Shown: positions 27,404-35,628 of the stretch, in pieces
Layout of the letters: each line of letters starts with the position of its first letter
Numbering within the stretch: the stretch's first letter is position 1
NCBI RefSeq assembly: GCF_014050225.1
Contig: NZ_JACFXV010000063.1
Coordinates: 211,001-275,000, forward strand
Length of the DNA: 64,000 nucleotides
Origin: Stappia albiluteola
GTDB lineage: Bacteria > Pseudomonadota > Alphaproteobacteria > Rhizobiales > Stappiaceae
Direction: 5' to 3'
The notes under the pieces: generated by a model
Databases searched by the model: none
Seen by the model: the letters and a program-made list of their open reading frames with translations, nothing else
What the model was told of the DNA's origin: nothing
Position numbers and translations under genes: made by a program

Positions 27404-27482
27404 TTGAAATCCACAAGAATTGTGCTATATATGTGTCACAGTCGTAGGACGTTCGGTCTCTCCTCCCAGCGGAGGTTTTTTT
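27404..27482 (+). ncRNA. Candidate short RNA or leader with CTCCTCCC anti-Shine-Dalgarno motif
   Basis: TTGAAA (27404-27409) and CTATAT (27425-27430), 15 bases apart, resemble a rhizobial promoter. The predicted start near 27437 precedes CTCCTCCC (27460-27467), a hairpin CCTCC-CAGC-GGAGG (27462-27475) and seven T residues. This could be a very short terminated RNA of about 45 bases. It could instead be a leader in which GGAGG serves as the ribosome site of a 13-codon frame beginning MVAVHLELRLRLT at 27483. The C-rich motif resembles loops of known alphaproteobacterial small RNAs, but I cannot assign a family. Confidence 0.4.
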
Positions 27483-27524
27483 ATGGTCGCGGTTCATCTG
27501 GAACTGCGCCTGCGGCTAACATGA
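27483..27524 (+). other. Possible 13-codon leader peptide upstream of carD
   Basis: The ATG at 27483 follows GGAGG by 7 T residues, which is ideal spacing, and reads MVAVHLELRLRLT before TGA. The ribosome site is paired with CCTCC in the hairpin just upstream. Its product has no recognisable amino-acid bias for attenuation. It may equally be chance downstream of a terminator. Confidence 0.25.
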
Positions 27525-27709
27525 AAGTGCCACGCAATCCCAGGACCTGAGGTTCCGACCGGCTAATCATCGAAAAGCGCCCGAGCCCGGCGGCATGAAA
27601 TCCATGTCAGCGCGCAGGTTCGCGTTTTCAATCGTTCGAAGGGCGTTCTGTGAAGCGCCGCTTCCCCGGCCGGTTGTGGCCGGCTACTGCGCAGGAGTTT
27701 GATAATCGA

Positions 27710-28300
27710 ATGGCGACAACCGTGAAGAAGGCCGCGCAGCGACAGGGTTTCAAGACCGGCGAGTATATTGTTTATCCGGCCCATGGCGTCGGGCAGATCA
27801 CCGCAATAGAAGAGCAGAATGTGGCGGGTTACGCCCTGGAGCTTCTGGTGATCAACTTCGAACAGGACAAGATGACGCTTCGCGTGCCTGTGGCCAAGAT
27901 TGCCTCGGTTGGCATGCGCAAGCTCTCCGAACCCGCTTCCGTGAAGAAGGCGCTGGAAACCATCCGTGGACGTCCGCGCGTCAAGCGGACGATGTGGAGC
28001 CGCCGCGCCCAGGAATATGAAGCCAAGATCAACTCCGGTGACCTTATCGCGATAGCGGAAGTCGTTCGCGACCTCTACCGCTCCGAGAGCCAGCCGGAGC
28101 AGTCCTACTCCGAGCGGCAGCTTTACGAGGCCGCGCTCGATCGGATGGCGCGCGAAATCGCCGCCGTCAACAAGAGCTCTGAAACCGAGGCCATTCGTCA
28201 GATTGAACAGAATCTGACCAAGGGCGTCGGCCGGAAAGCCGCCGAAGCTCCGGTGGCGGAGCTTGAGGAAGATGGCGACGAACAGGAAGAAGCGGCCTGA
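27710..28300 (+). CDS. carD: CarD-family transcriptional regulator
   Basis: This 196-residue RNA polymerase-binding protein starts with an N-terminal Tudor-like RNAP interaction domain (FKTGEYIVYPAHGVGQITAIEEQ and LVINFEQDKMTLRVPVAK). A helical DNA-binding domain holds the conserved SRRAQEYEAKINSGDLIAIAEVVRDL. CarD proteins stabilise the open promoter complex, notably at rRNA promoters. Start ATG 27710 follows GGAG. An opening 20 codons earlier is less likely. The acidic tail after about residue 175 is typical of rhizobial members. It is followed by a strong terminator. Confidence 0.95.
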   Translation: MATTVKKAAQRQGFKTGEYIVYPAHGVGQITAIEEQNVAGYALELLVINFEQDKMTLRVPVAKIASVGMRKLSEPASVKKALETIRGRPRVKRTMWSRRAQEYEAKINSGDLIAIAEVVRDLYRSESQPEQSYSERQLYEAALDRMAREIAAVNKSSETEAIRQIEQNLTKGVGRKAAEAPVAELEEDGDEQEEAA

Positions 28301-28814
28301 CGGGTTGTTTTCGGTTAACGGAAAAGCCCGGCGCGTCCGGGCTTTTTTCGTTTTCCGGGCATCCGGCAAATTTTGACATAAAAGAATATTTCAGTTTTCA
28401 TGGGCGTCATAAGAATGCCTGATGATGACGCACGGAAATTTGTATTGGAGCCGAGCCGCCTTGGGCGGCATGATTGATGACAACGAAGCGTTTTTCGCTT
28501 TCGCTTGCGTCACGAATTGTGGGACCCGGCGGCAAACGGTTCGAAGCGATCCCTATGATGGAGCCCTACGATAGGCGAAGGGTCGCCGGAATATCTCAAG
28601 CAGCCGGAGGTTCCTGGAAGGGCCTGAAGTCTGGCAGAGCCGCAATCCGGCAGTCACTCCCGGGCTGACCGCCTATGCAGGCGATCTGCGGCAAGACGGG
28701 AGCCCGGCCGGCGGATTGCAAAGCCGACAGGTTTGATCCGGCGGCGGCATTCAAGCGTAGAGAAAGTTGAAATCGGCCAGGATATGCGCCCTGAGGAAGG
28801 GCGAGGAGGTGGCA
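28301..28814. other. Intergenic region between carD and rpoH2
   Basis: After the carD terminator this 514-base gap is presumably the rpoH2 control region. TTGACA at 28373 is followed 17 bases later by TTTCAT, a possible but weak promoter. An 8-base GC arm pair (GCCGCC/GGCGGC) lies near 28460. The last bases carry a near-perfect GAGGAGGTGG ribosome site. Confidence 0.45.
28322..28348 (+). terminator. Rho-independent terminator after carD
   Basis: A 10-bp stem AAAAGCCCGG/CCGGGCTTTT with a 5-base loop runs into a T-run. It begins 21 bases after the carD stop codon. Confidence 0.9.
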
Positions 28815-29690
<876 letters not shown>

Positions 29691-29718
29691 TCCGACCGTA
29701 TGCATACCCGATGAAAAT

Positions 29719-29749
29719 AAGCCCGGGCAGGAACTGCCCGGGCTTTTTC
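29719..29749. terminator. Strong bidirectional terminator between rpoH2 and the M48 gene
   Basis: A perfect 12-bp stem AAGCCCGGGCAG/CTGCCCGGGCTT with a 3-base loop is followed by T residues on the plus strand and flanked by A residues that act as a T-run for the minus strand. It overlaps the last codon region of the M48 gene by two bases. Confidence 0.92.
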
Positions 29750-31271
29750 AGTCGATTATCAGCTTCAGCGGTGTCCCGGCCGGAATCGATGCGCCTGGCT
29801 CCACCTGGTTCAGGATGGAAAAAAGCTCCAGACGTCTGGCGGCCTCGACACCACTCATGCCGATGGCAAGCTTCTCCGCCGTGTCGCCCGCGTCCGCGCG
29901 AATGATCTTGATACGCAAAGGCCTGAGTCGGGCCCGTTCCGTCGGAGTGAGCTGGCGGAAGCTTTGCACGGTCTGCTCGTAAGCGCGCATGAACGCGTCG
30001 TCCGGATTGCGGCTGGCGAAGATGAAGCGATATCCGGTGCGGCCGATGCGGATCACGGCGATCCGGAACGACCAGCCATCGGTAATCGCCGAAGCCGTTA
30101 CCGCCGGCAAGCCATTGATCGTCTCCTCGCGCACGCTTTGCGGTATCAGGCCATTGATCCAGCCGCTCGTCATATAGGAGGTCAGGGTGTCGAACTTCGT
30201 CAGGTCGGCGCCGTCGAAGCGGACGGCCGTGCCGGCCGCGTTGCTGGCAAGGACCGCCTCGGGCGAGTTTTCGAGCAGGAAGCCCTCCGGGACCGTAAAG
30301 CCGATGCCGAGCGCCTTGTGCAGGAACGAGCGACCGCGCGTAAAGCCCTCCAGCGGATCGTCCCCGAAAAGCATGCCGTCGATCTTGGTCAGATAGGCGT
30401 CGCGGTCGCGTTCGCCGATGCCCGGAGCGCCGACCTGGCGTGCCGCCCGCACCGCAAGCGTCACCCTTTCCGGCGTGCTGGGATGGGACGACAGGAAGTC
30501 CGGCGCGGTATTGCTGTCTCCCTTGGCACTCTGGAAATCGGAAAAGCGGCCCATCGTGTTCAGGAAGCGGGCGGCGGCGAATGGATCGTATCCCGCCCTC
30601 GCCAGCGTTTGCACTCCGATGACATCCGCCTTCAGTTCCTGCACCTGCGAGAACCGGGCGAAGGACAATTGCGAGGAGACGAGGGCCGCCCGGGCCTGGT
30701 CGGGGTTGCGCACCACGTTCGACAGGACGCGGCCGGCCAGTTCAGTCGCTTCGGCGCGTTGCTGGCGTTCGATCGCGTGATTTGCGGTCACATGCGCCAT
30801 TTCATGCGCCAGCACGGCCGCCACTTCCGATGTGTCGTTGGCAAGGGCCAGGAGGCCGCGTGTCACATAAAGGTAGCCGCCCGGCAGGGCGAAGGCATTG
30901 ACCGCCGGCGAGTTCAGGATCGTCACCCGATAAGTGCGTGACGGATCGTCGGATGCAGCGACCAGCCGCCCGACAACCTGCGCGACGGCACGTTCGGCGC
31001 CGGGATCTTCATAGACGCCGCCATAGGTCGCCACGACCCTTGGATGCTCGCGAGCGCCGAGATCATTGGCGAGGCTTGGCCGCAGCTGACCCGGCGCCGG
31101 CGTGCCGATGGAGATCGGCTCGGAGCCGTAGAGCTGGCATCCCGCGACGAAGGCCGATAGCAATACCGGCGCGGCGATCCTGCGCCCCGCGAACACGCCG
31201 AGCCCATGCAATCCTCCGCAAAAGCGGAGCACAGCCTGGAGAATGCTGAGGCGAGCGGAAGTTCGGATCAT
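29748..31271 (-). CDS. M48-family metalloprotease lipoprotein, BepA-like
   Basis: This 507-residue envelope zinc protease of the M48 family has the HEMAH motif at about residues 156-160, followed by a conserved glutamate region downstream. A lipobox LLSAFVAGC makes Cys45 a likely lipidation site, so it should face the periplasm. The N-terminus before the hydrophobic stretch is long, and the true start could be further in. The protease domain runs to about residue 300. A second domain follows, ending in a LysM-like segment (GDTAEKLAIGMSG, LFSILNQVEPG). The start codon overlaps the stop of the upstream nuclease-like gene in an ATGA. By analogy with BepA it may control outer-membrane assembly. 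Confidence 0.87.
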   Translation of the reverse strand: MIRTSARLSILQAVLRFCGGLHGLGVFAGRRIAAPVLLSAFVAGCQLYGSEPISIGTPAPGQLRPSLANDLGAREHPRVVATYGGVYEDPGAERAVAQVVGRLVAASDDPSRTYRVTILNSPAVNAFALPGGYLYVTRGLLALANDTSEVAAVLAHEMAHVTANHAIERQQRAEATELAGRVLSNVVRNPDQARAALVSSQLSFARFSQVQELKADVIGVQTLARAGYDPFAAARFLNTMGRFSDFQSAKGDSNTAPDFLSSHPSTPERVTLAVRAARQVGAPGIGERDRDAYLTKIDGMLFGDDPLEGFTRGRSFLHKALGIGFTVPEGFLLENSPEAVLASNAAGTAVRFDGADLTKFDTLTSYMTSGWINGLIPQSVREETINGLPAVTASAITDGWSFRIAVIRIGRTGYRFIFASRNPDDAFMRAYEQTVQSFRQLTPTERARLRPLRIKIIRADAGDTAEKLAIGMSGVEAARRLELFSILNQVEPGASIPAGTPLKLIID

Positions 31272-32164
31272 CTGGCCGTGGCGGTCTGCTTTGATGGTTT
31301 CGATCGGTTGTCGGCAACTGCCCGTTTGTTGCTGGGGCGCCACGCCGTCTCGCCGGATATGCCCTTGTCTTTCAATTCGATCTGCGCGGTATGCTCAAGG
31401 CGGATGGCTGGTCCCCTGTCGCGGACGATAACGCCCCGCAGGCGCACTCTCTTTCCTTTCAACGCAGCGAGATCGATGCCGGCGGCATCAAACGCGCTTT
31501 TTTGCTTCGTATCAATGGTTGCGGTGAAGTCGCTCGACCAATCGCGTCCGAAATTCAGATAGTGTGTCTTCCCTGCCTGTCCAATCGACAGGAGCCTGCC
31601 CTCCACCAGGGTGAATTGGCCGGCCCGTTCTTCAAGTGCAGGATCCCCCGCCCAAAAGATTTTTTCCGTTCGCCACAGACCCCTTCGTTTTTCCCGCGCA
31701 TCCGTCTCCGCGGCCAGAAGCATGTCGAGACAGTTCAAGGGAAGAGCTTCGGGCGCCACGATCGCCCGCCCTGCCATTATCCACGTCAGGGCGATTGGGG
31801 CTCCGGTTTCGCTTTCAATGAGATTGCCGACCTGCCTTCCCCAGCGATCGCCAGACGCGGCAACCGGCTGAAACAGCAGGCTGTTCGCTGCAATCTCAGG
31901 GGCGTCCGGGCCGAACTTCGCCTCCGGCCGGAACACGAGGTCTGTCTGTCGGAAGTTGGTACCGTTTGCGCCTCGGACCGTGCCGCCGGCGTCAATCGTC
32001 GCAACATCCAGTAAACGCCCGCCCTCGCCGGTTTGGTTCTCCAATGCAAGAAGGCATTCGCCTTGCGCGCCGGCGCGCGAAGGCACGCTGGATAGGGACT
32101 GCAGAACGATCGCCGCAATGGCGCAAACAGCAAAGGGCGAGCGAGAGGGGCTTCTTGCTCGCAC
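31268..32164 (-). CDS. Exported protein with degenerate thermonuclease (SNase-like) domain
   Basis: From the GTG at 32164 the protein is 298 residues with a clear signal peptide (FAVCAIAAIVLQSLS, cleavage near AGAQG). The frame is open to an ATG at 32365, but that extension would bury the signal. The middle shows an SNase-like pattern: GDRWGRQVGNLI, IMAGRAIVAP and LLAAETDAREKRRGLW. The calcium-binding and catalytic Arg/Glu positions of staphylococcal nuclease are not convincingly conserved, so activity is doubtful. An OB-fold-like C-terminus (KTHYLNFG, KGKRVRLRGVIV) follows. It overlaps the M48 protease start by 4 bases, so the two are translationally coupled. Confidence 0.7.
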   Translation of the reverse strand: MRARSPSRSPFAVCAIAAIVLQSLSSVPSRAGAQGECLLALENQTGEGGRLLDVATIDAGGTVRGANGTNFRQTDLVFRPEAKFGPDAPEIAANSLLFQPVAASGDRWGRQVGNLIESETGAPIALTWIMAGRAIVAPEALPLNCLDMLLAAETDAREKRRGLWRTEKIFWAGDPALEERAGQFTLVEGRLLSIGQAGKTHYLNFGRDWSSDFTATIDTKQKSAFDAAGIDLAALKGKRVRLRGVIVRDRGPAIRLEHTAQIELKDKGISGETAWRPSNKRAVADNRSKPSKQTATAR

Positions 32165-32533
32165 CGGCTTTCCGGCAGCGTCTACCGATGGTTCAAACCT
32201 ACCCAATTGCGATAACCGCCCCTCGTCCGGACAGGTCCGGTGCGCGCGCGACCCATTGCAACCTTGCCGTGATTCCAGCTCCGGAAGGAAGAGCCTGGCT
32301 CGCCTGTTCATCTCGTGGTGTAGATGCTGTGCAATGGTGGCGGCAGAAGGGCAGGGATCCGTCAAAATACAGAAATTCGATATTGCCCGCCGAATGGGAA
32401 TTCCGGAGAGGTGCCGGATATTGGCGCCTCAATTCGCAACAGGGTGATACGGCCGGGGAGCGAAGGGAGTTCCGGGATATCCATTTGCCGATCTGGACAG
32501 GCGGATCGCGATGGGGCATTTAGGAGACCGGTT
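32165..32533. other. Intergenic region upstream of the SNase-like gene and tRNA-Arg
   Basis: These 369 bases lie between the chosen start of the SNase-like gene and the tRNA. Part may be translated if the minus-strand gene starts at ATG 32365. I see no separate gene. Confidence 0.45.
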
Positions 32534-32610
32534 GGCCCCGTAGCTCAGCAGGATAGAGCATCAGATTCCTAATCTGAGGGTCACAGGTTCGAATCCTGTC
32601 GGGGTCACCA
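32534..32610 (+). tRNA. tRNA-Arg (anticodon CCT)
   Basis: The 77-base cloverleaf has acceptor stem GGCCCCG/CGGGGTC and anticodon stem TCAGA/TCTGA enclosing loop TTCCTAA, so the anticodon is CCT, reading AGG. The T-arm ACAGG-TTCGAAT-CCTGT and an encoded CCA at 32608-32610 are intact. No integrase or attachment-site duplication is seen beside it. Confidence 0.96.
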
Positions 32611-32621
32611 GCAATTCCATC

Positions 32622-33308
32622 TTACGCAAGCCATGCCAGCAGCGCCGAAGTCACCGCTTTGGGCTTCTCCAGCGTGGAGAGATGGCCGCAATCGGCGATG
32701 ATTTCGAGCCGGCTTCCCGCAATTCCGTGATGGATCTCCTGCGAGCGATCGGGCGGCGTCAGCTTGTCGCCGTCACCGACGAGAACGAGGGTCGGGCAGG
32801 CAATTGCGCCAAGCCGCGGCCTGGCGTCGTCCCTAGCCATGATCGCGCGCTGCTGGCGGATGAAGGCGGCCGGCCCGGTCTCCAGTGCCATGTCGGTCAC
32901 GATCCGGCGAAGCGTTTCGTCTTCCAGCCTGTTGTCGTGCACGAAGGCAGGGAACAGCATCGGCGCCACGCGCTCGAAATTGCCGTTCTCGGTGATTTCG
33001 ATCAGCCGCAGGCGCGTTTCGGTCTGGGCCGGTACGTCCGGTCGCGCCGTGGTGTCCAGCAGGGCGAGGCGCTCGACGCGTTCCGGCGCAAGCCGCATGA
33101 TTTCCAGCGCGATGTAACCACCCATCGACAGGCCGGCCAGTGCGAAGCGTTCCGGCGCATTGCCCAGAATATCGCGGGCAATCGCCTCGATCGTGTCGTG
33201 CTGGCGATGGTCGGCGATCAGGATCGGCCGGTCGGCGAGTGCCGCAATCTGCGGCGCATAGAGTGCTTCGGTGCAAAGAAGTCCAGGTACGAGAACGAGC
33301 GGCGTCAT
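32622..33308 (-). CDS. Alpha/beta-fold hydrolase
   Basis: This 228-residue single-domain alpha/beta hydrolase has the nucleophile elbow GLSMGGY with Ser61, the acid in VGDGDKLTPPD and the histidine in CGHLSTLEKP, a complete triad. There is no signal peptide. It lies 15 bases downstream of ubiG on the same strand and could be cotranscribed. Substrate specificity is unknown. Confidence 0.88.
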   Translation of the reverse strand: MTPLVLVPGLLCTEALYAPQIAALADRPILIADHRQHDTIEAIARDILGNAPERFALAGLSMGGYIALEIMRLAPERVERLALLDTTARPDVPAQTETRLRLIEITENGNFERVAPMLFPAFVHDNRLEDETLRRIVTDMALETGPAAFIRQQRAIMARDDARPRLGAIACPTLVLVGDGDKLTPPDRSQEIHHGIAGSRLEIIADCGHLSTLEKPKAVTSALLAWLA

Positions 33309-33323
33309 GCCTGGGCTCCCTGA

Positions 33324-34112
33324 TCAAATTCCACCGCTACCAGTCGGCACGCCGGGCCGGGCGAAGAGCATCATGTAATTGACGTCCATGTCGCTCGAGC
33401 GTGCCCAGCGGTCGGAAAGCGGATTGTAGGTGACGCCGCTTGTATCGACGAGATCGAGCCCGCCGGCCGCAAGCGGTCCTTCCAGTTCTTCCGGCCGGAC
33501 CAGCTTCTCGAACGTATGGGTGCCGCGCGGCAACCAGCGAAGCACGAATTCCGCGCCCACGATCGCCAACGCGTAGGCTTTCAGGGTGCGATTGATCGTG
33601 GCGACGAACATCAGGCCGCCGGGGCGCACCATCTTCGCACATGCCTCAAGATAAAGCGGCACGTCGGCGACATGCTCGACCACTTCCATGTTGAGGATGA
33701 CGTCGAAGTTCTCGCCCGCTTCCGCCAGGGCCTCGGCAGTGGTTGCCCGGTAATCGATCGCGAGGCCGGATTGCCGGGCATGGACACGCGCAACCTCGAT
33801 GTTGGTAGCGGAGGCATCCGCGCCGACGATATCGGCGCCAAGCCGCGCCATGGGCTCGCTCAGCAGCCCGCCGCCGCAGCCGATGTCGAGGAACCGCAGC
33901 CCCTTGAAGGCGTCTGCCGAATTGGCATCGCGGCCGAAGCGCCCGCACACCTTTTCCTTGATATAGGCGAGGCGAACCGGGTTGAACTTGTGCAGCGGGC
34001 GGAATTTGCCGGTCGGGTCCCACCATTCGGCCGCCATGGCGGAAAAGCGCGCGACTTCCGCATCGTCCACCGTGCCGCCCATGGCCTGCCGCCCGTCTGT
34101 CACGGTCTTCAT
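33324..34112 (-). CDS. ubiG: Ubiquinone biosynthesis O-methyltransferase
   Basis: This 262-residue SAM-dependent methyltransferase performs both O-methylations in ubiquinone synthesis. The start region [26 protein letters not shown] is the UbiG signature. [26 protein letters not shown] is motif I with its acidic end. The central [23 protein letters not shown] and the late [16 protein letters not shown] also match. It diverges from lysC across 174 bases, and the alpha/beta hydrolase follows. Confidence 0.96.
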   Translation of the reverse strand: MKTVTDGRQAMGGTVDDAEVARFSAMAAEWWDPTGKFRPLHKFNPVRLAYIKEKVCGRFGRDANSADAFKGLRFLDIGCGGGLLSEPMARLGADIVGADASATNIEVARVHARQSGLAIDYRATTAEALAEAGENFDVILNMEVVEHVADVPLYLEACAKMVRPGGLMFVATINRTLKAYALAIVGAEFVLRWLPRGTHTFEKLVRPEELEGPLAAGGLDLVDTSGVTYNPLSDRWARSSDMDVNYMMLFARPGVPTGSGGI

Positions 34113-34286
34113 CCGATCGCTCCCCTACGTGCCGCCCATGCAGGCGGTCGGATGTTGGTCGGCCCTCTGTCCGTCTTTGTCAAGCGTGGCAGTTGCGGGG
34201 ACGGTCGGCAATCTGTATGCATACCGCGCAATTTCGCCGGCGCAGCCCGCGCCGTTCAGTCACCGGCTTAGGTTGATACGATTTCG

Positions 34287-35537
34287 ATGGCCCGTTTGGT
34301 TCTCAAATTCGGCGGTACGTCCGTCGCCAATCTGGATCGCATCCGCAATGTCGCCCGCCACGTGAAACGGGAAGTCGACGCCGGGCATCAGGTCGCCGTC
34401 GTCGTTTCGGCCATGGCCGGGCAAACGAACATGCTGGTCGATCTCTGCCGCCAGGCGGCGCCCCTGCACGACGCCCGCGAATACGATGCGGTGGTTGCCT
34501 CCGGCGAGCAGGTAACTTCCGGACTGCTTGCGATCGTGCTGCAGGAAATGGGGGTCAACGCCCGCTCCTGGCAGGGTTGGCAGATCCCGATGCGCACCGA
34601 CGGCGCGCATGGCGCCGCACGTATCGGCGAGATCGACGGCGAGCGCCTGATCGAGCGGATATCGCAGGGCCAGGTGGCGGTTATCGCCGGTTTCCAGGGC
34701 GTTGCCCCCGACAACCGGATTTCGACGCTCGGGCGCGGCGGCTCGGATACCAGCGCGGTGGCGATTGCCGCGGCCATCAAGGCAGACCGGTGTGATATCT
34801 ATACCGATGTGGATGGCGTCTATACGACCGATCCGCGCATCGTGCCGACCGCCCGCCGACTTGACCGCGTGGCCTTCGAGGAAATGCTTGAAATGGCTTC
34901 GCTCGGCGCCAAGGTGCTGCAGGTGCGCTCGGTCGAAATGGCGATGGTGCATGGCGTGCGCACCTTCGTGCGCTCCAGCTTCGATGACCCCGACGCCCCG
35001 CAGACGGGCATCGGCAACCTGCCGCCGGGAACTCTCATCTGCGACGAGGACGAGATCGTGGAACAGCAAGTCGTGACCGGGATTGCCTTCGCCAAGGACG
35101 AAGCGCAGATCTCCATCCGCAACGTGGCCGACAAGCCGGGCGTGGCCCATGCCGTCTTCGGTCCGCTGGCGGAAGCTAATATCAATGTGGACATGATCGT
35201 CCAGAACATTTCGCCGGACGGCAAGACCACGGACATCACCTTCACCGTGCCGGAAACCGAATACGACCGGGCGATGAAGGTGCTGGAAGAACGACGCGAA
35301 TCGGTCGGCTTCGGCGCCATCGAAGGCGCGCGCAATGTCGTGAAAGTGTCGGTAATCGGCATCGGCATGCGCTCTCACGCAGGCATCGCTGCCCAATGTT
35401 TCCGCGGCCTTGCCGAAAAGGGGATCAATATCCGGGCGATTACAACGTCCGAGATCAAGATCTCGGTGCTCATCGATTCGGCATATACTGAGCTTGCGGT
35501 ACGGACTCTCCATTCGCTATACGGACTAGACGGGTAA
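34287..35537 (+). CDS. lysC: Aspartate kinase
   Basis: LysC phosphorylates aspartate as the first step toward lysine, methionine and threonine. The 416-residue monofunctional enzyme has KFGGTSV at residues 6-12, the nucleotide-binding TLGRGGSDTSAVAIA, and two C-terminal ACT domains (about 265-410) that carry feedback control. The last ACT strand IRAITTSEIKISVLID is intact. ptsP follows 91 bases downstream on the same strand, an arrangement I recall from several alphaproteobacteria. Confidence 0.97.
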   Translation: MARLVLKFGGTSVANLDRIRNVARHVKREVDAGHQVAVVVSAMAGQTNMLVDLCRQAAPLHDAREYDAVVASGEQVTSGLLAIVLQEMGVNARSWQGWQIPMRTDGAHGAARIGEIDGERLIERISQGQVAVIAGFQGVAPDNRISTLGRGGSDTSAVAIAAAIKADRCDIYTDVDGVYTTDPRIVPTARRLDRVAFEEMLEMASLGAKVLQVRSVEMAMVHGVRTFVRSSFDDPDAPQTGIGNLPPGTLICDEDEIVEQQVVTGIAFAKDEAQISIRNVADKPGVAHAVFGPLAEANINVDMIVQNISPDGKTTDITFTVPETEYDRAMKVLEERRESVGFGAIEGARNVVKVSVIGIGMRSHAGIAAQCFRGLAEKGINIRAITTSEIKISVLIDSAYTELAVRTLHSLYGLDG

Positions 35538-35628
35538 GCTGTCCGCCATGGTCGCGGATGGCCGTGACCGGTAGCCTGGTGCTTTCCGCGCTGCGGACAG
35601 CACCCTTTGCCGGGAAAGGAATCGGCGC

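Larger units (their letters stand above)
27259..27709. other. Intergenic region between fdxA and carD
   Basis: This 451-base gap contains the fdxA terminator, the candidate promoter and CTCCTCCC hairpin at 27404-27482, and then about 185 bases of carD leader in which I see no further motif except a GGAG ribosome site just before the carD ATG. Confidence 0.55.

Noticed and set aside
31268..32164. Active thermonuclease toxin or effector
   Set aside because: Key catalytic residues are not convincingly present and no immunity or secretion gene is adjacent.
32534..32610. tRNA-Arg as an integration site
   Set aside because: No integrase gene and no direct repeat of the tRNA 3' end found nearby.
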